A stretch of 64,000 bases of DNA from Gigaspora rosea (taxonomy: Eukaryota > Glomeromycota > Glomeromycetes > Diversisporales > Gigasporaceae): assembly GCA_003550325.1 (NCBI GenBank), contig QKWP01000254.1, positions 33,438-97,437 on the forward strand, read 5' to 3'. A program made the translations under genes and the position numbers. Of this stretch, positions 56,193 to 64,000 are shown in pieces; position 1 is the stretch's first letter; each line of letters begins with the position of its first letter. The notes beneath the pieces were generated by a model that had not been told where the DNA came from, made no database searches, and saw nothing but the letters and a program-made list of their open reading frames with translations.

Positions 56193-57659
56193 TAGTGTTC
56201 TGACCCGGGTAAGTATCACCCGGGTCACCCGCGGGTGGGCGGGTGACCCGGGTTGAGTTATGGCCCACCCGGGTGGTCAACCCGCGGGTGACCCGCGGGT
56301 CACCCGTGGGTCAACCCGCGGGTCACCCGTGGTTCAACCCGCGGGTCACCTGTGGTTCAACCCGCGGGTCAGTGACCCGTATGGGTTTACAGCGAACTTC
56401 GATACGAAGTTGATCTGTAATAAATAGATAACATTTGATCTTTTTAAGATCTTTTACATATTTTTTTTTTCTTTTTCTTTTATTTAAATTTTTTTATTTT
56501 TTTTTTATTTTATTAAATTTTTTTATTTTATTTATTCAAATTTTTTTTATAACGTTACATTTTTTTTTTACATTTTTTTAAGATCTTTTTGATCTTTTAT
56601 TTAAATTTTTAAATCTATACTAAGATTAGTATTAGTTTTTATGTTTTTCTTTTTTATTTTTTGTTTTTTTTTTTACTAACTATTTCTTTCTTCTATAGGT
56701 TTTGTATACTGCCGGCAAGAGTAAAATGGCATAATATTCAGAGATCTCGACCTGGAAGTGTTAGAACTGACTAAGATAAGTATTAGTTCTTTTTTTTTTT
56801 TTGCTTTCTTCTTTTTTATTTTTCGTTTTTTTTTTTTAAATACTCCTTTCTTCTATAGGTTATGTGTACTACTAGGAAGGGTGGAATGGCGTGAAGATTT
56901 AGAGATCTCGACTCAGAGATCTCAACCCGGAAGTGCTAAAACTAATTTTTGTATTTCTTTTTATTTTTCGTTCTTTTTTGCTAATTACTTCTTTCTCTTA
57001 TGGACTTTGTGTACTGCCGGCAAGAGGAAATGGCATAAAGATTCAGAGATCTCGACCCAGAAAGGGTGAAACGGCATAAAGCTTCAGAGATCTCGACACG
57101 AAAGTGCTAGAACTGGCACTAAGATAAGTGCTTATTCTTTTTTCGTGCTTTCTTTGTTATTTTACTAATTACTTTTTTTCTAGTTTTTGTAAGGTTAAAT
57201 AGAAGAGATTCGGGAACTGGTTAGTCACATTATAGTTGTTGACGGGTTTGTTATGAAGAGCAAAGAGTATTACATTAGTACCAAGAATGGAGCGATTAGT
57301 AGTTGATAGTTAGATTAGAGCGAATGTATAAAAATTAAATAAATTTAAATAAAAATATAAACTTAGTTTCGGAATTTTGGTATAGTTTCGGAATTTCGGC
57401 ATAATTTTTCAAAATAGTTTCGGGCAGCATCATTACCCGCGGGTGACCCGTAGCAGAATTTTTTTTATTACCCAGTGTTCACCCGCGGGTGACCCGTAGC
57501 AGAATTTTTTCTATTACCTAGTGCTCACCTGGGTATGATTTTGACCCGGGTTGAACGGGTCACCCGTAGACCCGGGTGACCCATCGATCACCCGGGTGAC
57601 CCGCGGGTCAACCCGCCGGGTGACCCGGGTCATGTTTTTTTAAACGGGTCCAATCACTA
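56193..57659. mobile_element. Non-autonomous hAT element with GACCCGCGGGT islands
   Basis: 1,467 bp. Exact 8-bp duplication GGAGTGAT (56185-56192, 57660-57667). Ends TAGTGTTCTGACCCGGGT and, from the right, TAGTGATTGGACCCGTTT. About 200 bp at each end is packed with ACCCGCGGGT/GACCCGGGT palindromes in both orientations (56200-56390, 57430-57645), striking GC islands in an AT-rich window. The middle is T-rich with tandem units (56625-57150). No transposase. Confidence 0.92.
56625..57150 (+). repeat. Three or four tandem ~180-bp units inside the hAT element
   Basis: Each unit has a T-rich run, TTCTTCTATAGG, GTGTACTGCCGGCAAGAG, ATGGCATAA and TTCAGAGATCTCGACC with GGAAGTGCTAGAACT. The 103-codon frame at 56758-57069 reads through these and is not a gene. 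The TTCTATAGG junctions look intron-like by chance. Confidence 0.75.
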
Positions 57660-58246
57660 GGAGTGATGTTATAAATACCCGGTATTTTTTTTTTAAATGT
57701 TAGTATTATTTTATGTTAATGGATTGGATATTTATATTTATCTATTACATGAATAGGCATAATGAACTTTGGATCCTAAAAATAATCATCTTAAGTGCGT
57801 TCTTAAGCATCTTAATCCATGGGTTGGAGGAATCAAGTTATTGCTTCGACATAAACACATTTTACATGAAGAACTCCTAATTAATTGCGATAATTAAGTA
57901 ATGTTTTAATTATTACCAGATCACATTGAGAGAGCTGCCTGAGAATACTCTAATCGAGGTATTGTATAGAGTTAGAATTGGTTTTATTTAGCTTTATAAT
58001 AGGGTTGGGTAAATATAGGGAATAAGATCGGGATTAGATTGTATGTTTCATGAAAATTTAGGATGTTCTCAAACAATGCTTAACTAATTAACTGAAATCG
58101 TGCACAAGAATTATAATTAATTGGAGTAATCTGTAAGATAATCTGTCTGAGGACTCATAGTACGAAATTCAATTATTAAGTTTCTGATTTGCAGAACTCT
58201 ATAATAAAAAAGATAGTCTTAACTATTTTTTTTTTGCATATTGAAT

Positions 58247-58333
58247 ATGTGTACAAGGTTGGCGGCACAAACAAAATTCTTAAAACTCTTGAAATCTAAT
58301 AATTTGTAGCTGCGCTGCCAACCTTGTACACAT
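58247..58333. repeat. Hairpin with ATGTGTACAAGGTTGGC arms
   Basis: ATGTGTACAAGGTTGGCGGC pairs with GCTGCCAACCTTGTACACAT across a 47-bp loop, one mismatch. Confidence 0.8.
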
Positions 58334-59103
58334 CTTCGGTATGCTTTCTTTTTTATGATTATAAATTTATTTGATCAGCTAAATTAGTTTCTATTAATTA
58401 ACAATTGAGCACTAATCAATTAACTTGAGTTCTATAACTGTTTTGATGCACAACATATATTTTTAATATATTTTTAGATGTATTTATATAAAAATTCGTT
58501 ATTTTAGTATAAAATAGTATATATTATACTGTATATATATATATTGTTAGTTTATATTAATTATATAAATCACATAATAAGGTACATGTACTCTAGGGTA
58601 CATATAAATAATCCCATATATAAAATAACATTTTAATTTTTTCAAAAAAGGCACCCAGCCAGATTACGAGAAACAATTATATTTGTTTGCACGGCCTTAT
58701 TTTATTAATTATTGCAAAGCCAGTTAACAAGCATGAACATAAATACTTATTTACAATACAATAATATCTTTCAAACCATTTCATTCTCAATAGTTTGATT
58801 TCGGTATTCTACAAGCACAATATTTTTCAAATCACTTATTCGCTCATGGTGTAAAGAAAATTTATTAATCAGTATAATTAAAAACAGCAAACAACAATTG
58901 CAAACATAAATCCTTAATTTTATTATCTAACACTTTTCAAATCATTTTATTCATATTAATCATTCTTTTTTGCTAGTAGGTATAAAGAATATTTATTAAT
59001 TAGCAGAATTAAAAACAACAACAAAACCACTTCATAATTATGAACATAAATACTTAATTTCTTTTACCTGATACTATTTAATTCATTCGCATTAATCATT
59101 CTA

Positions 59104-59255
59104 TAACTCATTCTCATTATAGTGAAGAATTTTTAAATCCAGAATTATTATACCTTAACTCGATATATTGAAGTACTTATAGTATTCTTTTGTTATAAGC
59201 TATAGTGAAAAACTTTTTTTAGCTTGGGGGACTTTACTATAATGAGAATAAGTTG
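59104..59255. mobile_element. TA-flanked MITE inside the satellite
   Basis: 152 bp; ends AACTCATTCTCATTATAGTG and, from the right, AACTTATTCTCATTATAGTA; TA on both sides. Related in end sequence (CTCRTTATAGTGAA) to 33632-33828. Confidence 0.78.
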
Positions 59256-60079
59256 TATTCTGCTAAATCAGTATAAATAAAAACAGCAAAACAAATTTAC
59301 AATCACATATTAATCATTCTATTTTGCTGCAGATAAAGAATATTTATTAATCAGTATAATTAAAGACAGCAAACAACAATTACAAACATAAATCTTAATT
59401 TCCATTACCTAATGCCTTTCAAATTATCTCATTCGCATCACATTAATTATTCTATTTTGCTGGTAGGTATAAAGCATATTGTTAATAAGCAGAATTAAAA
59501 ACAACAAAACAACTTTAAATTTTGAATATAAATACTTTATTTCCATTACAAATACTATTTAATTTATTTGCATCAATCATTATATTCTGCTGTGAGTATA
59601 AAGAACATTTATTAATTAGTATAATTAAAAACAGCAAAACCAATTCGTAATCACATTAATCATACTATTTTGCTATGGGTAAAGTACATTTATTCAGTAT
59701 AATTAAAAACTGCAAACAACAATTACAAACATAAATGCTTAATTTCCATTAACTAACACCTTTCAAACCATCTCATTCATATTAATTATTTTATTCTGCT
59801 AGTAGGTATAAAGAATATTATTAATAAGCAGAATTTAAAACAAAAAAACAACTTTAAATCACAAATATAAATACTTTATTCCCATTATCTAATACTATTT
59901 AATTTATTGCATTGATCATTCTATTTTGCTATGAATATAAAGAACATTTATTAATTAGTACAGCAAAACAAGTTTATAATTATGAACACAAATCCTTAAA
60001 TTCCGTTACCTAATTTCTTTCAAATCATTCCATTCACATTAATTATTTTATTCTGCTCATAGATATAAAGAATATTTAT

Positions 60080-61107
60080 GTGGTGATTTAGAGAAGTTGG
60101 TAAGTTGTCATCCCCTAAGTGGCAGGTCTAGGGTTCAAATCCCACTGATGACGCTTTGAAAAAATAGACCTGTGTTCCGGTAACTGTTTCCTGTCAATCA
60201 GTTGGGTACATTACCTATAGTCTTGGTTACCATCTCGAATGGGAGCTTTCGGGCGAAGTTGTGTCTTGTGATACAGACAAATCCAAGAAACCAGGGAAAC
60301 AGAAACCCATTTGGCAAGACCCAAGTAAGGAGGTAGCAAAGATCTTTGACGGTGCTACCAAAACCGGAATATTGGACTGGAGCTAAAGTACCGGACGTCG
60401 ACCTCAGAGACAAGGTCTACCAACCTGGCCGCCGGATCGGGTACCGAAGAAAAAGGACCTATGTTATAGAAGTAGGTACTAGGGGAGAAAAACCATGATG
60501 GCACCTAATGCTGGGTAGATCAACCCTTACGGGCCAACTGGATTGGAAGTCTGGAAAAACCAGTGAAGGACCAGTAGAAAAGTGATAGTGGGTACCGGGA
60601 TTGAAGCGAACCTTACAAGGGCAAAAGTAGGTATTGGTAAGAGGACAGAGGTAATCCTGTCTCGCAAGTGTTGGCCTCAGTCATAGCGATAAGTACCGAA
60701 GTGTAGGTGAATACCTAATATGGGACAGGTACCACTCTACCAAGTCTTCCGTTGAGGATAACAGGACCGAGAATACTCGGCTGGGTCCTAAGGCAATGGA
60801 TAAGTATCTGGAACTTGCTGACTGACTTATGTAACAGGACTGTTCTGGTGATACAAGATGGGTTGGCAGGCGGAACATGGATCAGAGGGTTTAAATAGGC
60901 AATTCCCGTAGTTGGGTTGCAGGTATGGCAGCTAGTGTGGAACCCTTGGGCGGACCACTTAAATTAGACACCAAAAGTGTACGTTGTATCCTCGTCTATG
61001 TAACAAATGCCGGTATTTTCCTTAGAGGATACCGATGGCCCTAATATCTTGAATAAAATTCCTAAGTCCCAAGACGGGTACTTTAATTAAAAAAAAAATA
61101 AAATAAA
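60080..61107 (+). mobile_element. tRNA-headed SINE-like retroposon, best preserved copy
   Basis: 1,028 bp with a 15-bp duplication ATAAAGAATATTTAT (60065-60079, 61108-61122). Head: A box TAGAGAAGTTGG (60089-60100) and B box GGTTCAAATCC (60132-60142), spaced as in tRNA genes. The body has no long frame on either strand (the two minus frames of 65 and 71 codons are chance). Tail is an A-run with AAATAAAATA. Less AT-rich than the satellite. Length is large for a SINE. The partner LINE is unknown; its 3' end does not resemble the LINE at 24114. Confidence 0.88.
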
Positions 61108-62170
61108 ATAAAGAATATTTATTAATTAGCAGAATTAAAAACAACAGAACAACTTTATAATCACAAATACAAATACTTAATTCCTATTACCTAATACTAT
61201 TTAATTTATTCGCATTAATCATTCTATTCTGCTATGGGTATAAAGAACCAGTATAATTAAAAACAGAAAAACAAATTCATTATTATATTAATCATTCTGT
61301 TTTGCTATAGGTAAAGAACATTTATTAATTAGTATAATTAAAAAAAGCAAAACAAGTTCACAATCATGAACATAAATCCTTATCTAATATTTTTCAAATC
61401 ATCACATTCGCATTAATTATTCTATTTTGCTTATAGGTATAAAGAATATATTAATAAGCAAAAAATTCACAATCATGAACATAAATCCTTAATTCCAATT
61501 ACATGATGCCTATCAAATCATCTTATTTACATTAATCATTTCTTTTGCTCGTAGATATAAAAAACATTTTCATAAATATAAATTTTAATTCTATAACCTA
61601 ATAGTATTCATTTCATTTGTATTAATTATTCTATTCAGCTATGGATATAAAAAACATTTATTAATTGTTAGTCAGCATAATTAAAAACAGCAAAATAAGT
61701 TCAATATCATGAACATAAATCTTTAATTCCAATTACCTAATTCCTTTCAAATCAAAACATTCTATTCTGCTCATGGATATAAAGAACATTCCTAATAAGC
61801 AGGTTAAAAATAACAAGACAACTTCACAATCACAAATAAAAAAATACTTAATCTCTATTATTTAATACAATTCAACTCATCTATTCACACTTAACTATTT
61901 CATTTTGCTCGTGAAAATAAAGTGCAATATTATATTAGTCAGTGAAATTAAAAAAAGCAAAACAAATCCAAACTCACAAATATAAATACTTACCTAATAT
62001 CTTACAAATCATTTATTTGCATAATTGTTTATGAGAATAAAGACAATTATTAATTAATAGAAACAAATTCACAATAACGAACATAAATACTTAATTCCTA
62101 TTACCTGCTGCCTCTCAAATAATTAATATTCTTGTGTTTAAAGAATATTAATTAACAGAAATAAAAACGA

Positions 62171-62477
62171 CAAAACAGGTTAACAAATATACCAATGTGG
62201 TTAAAGTAGTTAGATTGCATTGAAATTACCATGATTTTTATCTTCTTACTACTCGACGATACAAATATAGTTAATGTTGAGTTAGTTGTATTAGAAGTAT
62301 TACAGTTCTTATCATTAGTTGCTATAAAAAATTCTTGTACAACTTCATGAGTTACTAAAACACTTTGTTACAAAACTAACTTACTATTTTTGAAATTATC
62401 GTATTTCCTATCTATGAGAGACTATAAAATAATTGTAGTATAGAATTAGATACGATTGGCTGCTAAACGCATAATTT
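62171..62477. other. Spacer
   Basis: No feature seen. Confidence 0.4.
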
Positions 62478-62711
62478 GGGATCTTTGCTAGAAAAATGAC
62501 CTTCTGAAGCCATATAGATTTTATAAACAAAATTTAAATTTGCCAGCTATTCAATGATCCCATTCACATAAACTTTTTTTATACTGTAGAGACTAGCAAG
62601 CTTTATGAAATTAAAAAAAATTGTTTAAATTAAACTATTAGATAGCTAATAATTTTGAAATTTATTTATAAAATCTATATAGCCTCGGAGGGTTATTTTC
62701 CTAGCAAAGAT
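62478..62711. mobile_element. Foldback MITE, diverged GGGTCTTTGCC family
   Basis: Ends GGGATCTTTGCTAGAAAAAT and, from the right, GAATCTTTGCTAGGAAAAT, with TATAGATTTTATAAA arms. Same layout as 35075-35311. Confidence 0.7.
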
Positions 62712-62814
62712 TCTATTTATTTTTGTTACACAACTATGCAAATAAAGGTACGCAGTGTAACAGACAGAAAATGCAACAACTACATTTTTGATATTTTATT
62801 ATAAATATATCAAA

Positions 62815-62875
62815 AATGTAATTTCATTCATCACTAAGCGAGTCCTAAGCTTCGCTCCAGACAATTAGTTTAGTT
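62815..62875 (-). repeat. Dispersed 'GTCCGGAGCGAAGC' motif, inverted
   Basis: AGTCCTAAGCTTCGCTCCAG followed by ACAA is the complement of the start of 5506-5760. Confidence 0.5.
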
Positions 62876-63031
62876 ACTATTAGAGTTATTCCCATATAGA
62901 TTTAATACTCACAAAATTACAAAAAAAAAACTGTATATTTATTAAAAAATGATCATTTATTTAAATAAAGAATTATACAATTTTAAATTAAAATTAATTC
63001 AAATAATTTAAATATGCAAATTAATAAATAA

Positions 63032-63197
63032 GGGGCGTGCTATTTATTACATAATATTTTTTACTTAGTAGTCACTCTCATCCATGTATGGTGTAATCAC
63101 TTTATTTAATTTAGATTGGTTAATATAATATATAGACGTAATCATCACTTTTGACTATATATCCATAGTAAAAATTACATAATAAATGGTATGCCCC
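63032..63197 (-). mobile_element. MITE, GGGGCATG family, copy 3
   Basis: 166 bp, opposite orientation to 2082-2247; TAA on both sides. Ends GGGGCGTGCTATTTATTACA and, from the right, GGGGCATACCATTTATTATG. Confidence 0.85.
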
Positions 63198-63200
63198 TAA

Positions 63201-63824
63201 CTAATATATAGACTTTTGCTGATTAAAAAAAAATATTTACAAAAAATTAATTTTCTTGTGAACTATTAATTAGAATTATATGATTTTGGTACTATCTAGG
63301 GGTTAGTAAGGTTAGTAAAACTACAGGGGGCCAACTTATATGATATATATAGCTAATAAAATTCATGCATGATTTTGTATAACAATCAAATAGATTGATA
63401 ATAAAAAATCTGCGATACTATACTAACAAGTCTTTTAGCAATAATAACTAAATACTGATTCAACATATATTATTGCTATACTCTATTGCTGCTAGTTAGT
63501 AGGTTTATATAAAAATTGCATACATATTGGTATTTGCAGAGACAAAATTCACTTTTTTAAAAATAATTGAAATTGTAAAATACAACAAATATTCGGCACT
63601 TTGAAAGCACACCAATGACTTTGCACACCAACTTAGACTTCCAACACTTTGCAAGAACACACAACTGATTTCTCTAGCAATTTTTAAATTTCCAAGAACA
63701 CTTCTTTAAAGAGATTATTTAGTTTGCACAAGTTTTGCAAAGTTTTGCTTTATTTATTTTTTTTTTGACATTTTTTGTTTTTTTGTTTTTTTTTTTTTTA
63801 AACTTTTTTTATTAATTTATTTTA
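63201..63824. other. AT-rich spacer
   Basis: No supported gene. Short TTTGCACA(C)CAA words at 63590-63660. Confidence 0.4.
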
Positions 63825-64000
63825 GGGCGAATCTATTTGTAACCGTGGTTACAGTTCCGAGCCAATCAAATTGCTAGATTAGGTATGACAAAAAAATTCA
63901 AAAAATTACAAATCGCAATAACTTCAAATTGTGCCTATGAAACCAATATTTTTTTCTAGCTAAAAATGCTTTTTAAGGTGTTTTATTATATAATAAACCT
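63825..64000 (-). mobile_element. Core-A element, cut by window end
   Basis: Minus-oriented core A: CCAATCAAATTGCTAGATTA, GTATGACAAAAAAATTCAAA, TTGTGCCTATGAAACCAAT. Left end begins near GTAACCGTGGTTAC. Confidence 0.55.

Larger units (their letters stand above)
55264..58615 (+). mobile_element. GGGATTATTTATATGTACCC element nested in the GGCCGTG element
   Basis: Perfect 20-bp inverted ends GGGATTATTTATATGTACCC, the terminus type of 45718-46417 and 48975-49605. Core A is recognisable at 55740-55935 (TGCGCAAAAGACAGTTTCAT). It contains hairpins at 55448-55505, 55618-55655 and 58247-58333 and the hAT element 56193-57659. No transposase frame. Confidence 0.75.
55129..58696. mobile_element. GGCCGTGCAAA element, copy 2, with nested elements
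   Basis: Ends GGCCGTGCAAATAAAATTAA and, from the right, GGCCGTGCAAACAAATATAA; TTA on both sides (55126-55128, 58697-58699). Outer 135 bp on the left and about 80 bp on the right are the element proper; everything between is the inserted 55264-58615. Confidence 0.82.
58725..62170 (+). repeat. Satellite array, ~130-bp unit, interrupted
   Basis: Units contain TTAATCATTCTATTTTGCT, GGTATAAAGAATATTTATTA, ATTAGCAGAATTAAAAACA and ACAAACATAAATACTTAAT. Spacing of the AAAGAA landmark is mostly 126-135 bp with occasional short units (82 bp). Net array length about 2.3 kb after removing the SINE-like insertion (60080-61107) and MITE (59104-59255). Units degrade towards the right end. Confidence 0.88.

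Noticed and set aside
56758-57069. 103-codon plus frame
   Set aside because: Reads through T-rich tandem units inside a non-autonomous hAT element; composition is low complexity.
60080-60160. Possible genuine tRNA gene
   Set aside because: A and B boxes are present, but the acceptor stem does not pair well and the segment is the head of a repeated 1-kb element with target duplications.
58725-62170. Array as CRISPR or rDNA spacer
   Set aside because: Units are contiguous ~130-bp repeats with no spacers and no rRNA sequence nearby.

Overview
The window looks like a stretch of a very AT-rich, transposon-dense fungal nuclear genome. Two intact host genes are recognisable, both on the minus strand: a 14-exon oxidosqualene cyclase (lanosterol synthase, ERG7 type) with short spliceosomal introns, and a single-exon Sso-type plasma-membrane syntaxin. 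Long A/T runs, many small introns and a dense layer of nested small elements suggest an arbuscular mycorrhizal fungus such as Rhizophagus. That placement is inference from composition and gene structure; no taxonomic search was possible.

Layout. 1-9600: dispersed repeats, hAT-like ends, three-base-duplication MITEs and a 660-bp core element at 2296-4676 carrying three nested insertions. 10852-15180: ERG7-like gene, 732 codons after splicing, with transposon-like DNA inside introns 5 and 9. 16166-16963: syntaxin gene. 17900-24100: hAT, SINE-like and foldback elements. 24114-32840: one non-LTR retrotransposon flanked by an exact 17-bp target duplication; its ORFs are broken and a mariner-like MITE sits just before its poly(A). 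33000-38760: MITEs nested in MITEs and a 5'-truncated SINE-like copy. 38763-43786 and 55129-58696: two copies of a TTA-flanked element (ends GGCCGTGCAAA), both swollen by nested insertions, including two non-autonomous hAT elements with exact 8-bp target duplications. 43790-55120: dispersed repeats, a 642-bp palindrome and several elements sharing an internal core but having different ends. 58725-62170: a satellite of about 130-bp units carrying a complete 1,028-bp tRNA-headed SINE-like insertion with a 15-bp target duplication. 62170-64000: more MITEs.

How it fits together. The two genes do housekeeping work (sterol ring formation; secretory vesicle fusion) and show no sign of a joint cluster. 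The remainder is a layered transposon record. Target-site duplications allow several insertions to be dated relative to one another: a MITE inside a SINE inside satellite-type sequence, hAT inside a GGGATTATTT-ended element inside a GGCCGTG element, and MITEs inside a LINE and inside gene introns. Two patterns stand out. Several non-autonomous hAT elements each carry their own clustered palindromic or tandem subterminal motif. A small set of internal core sequences recurs between unrelated terminal inverted repeats. No tRNA, rRNA or CRISPR locus was seen. All element boundaries are read by eye.
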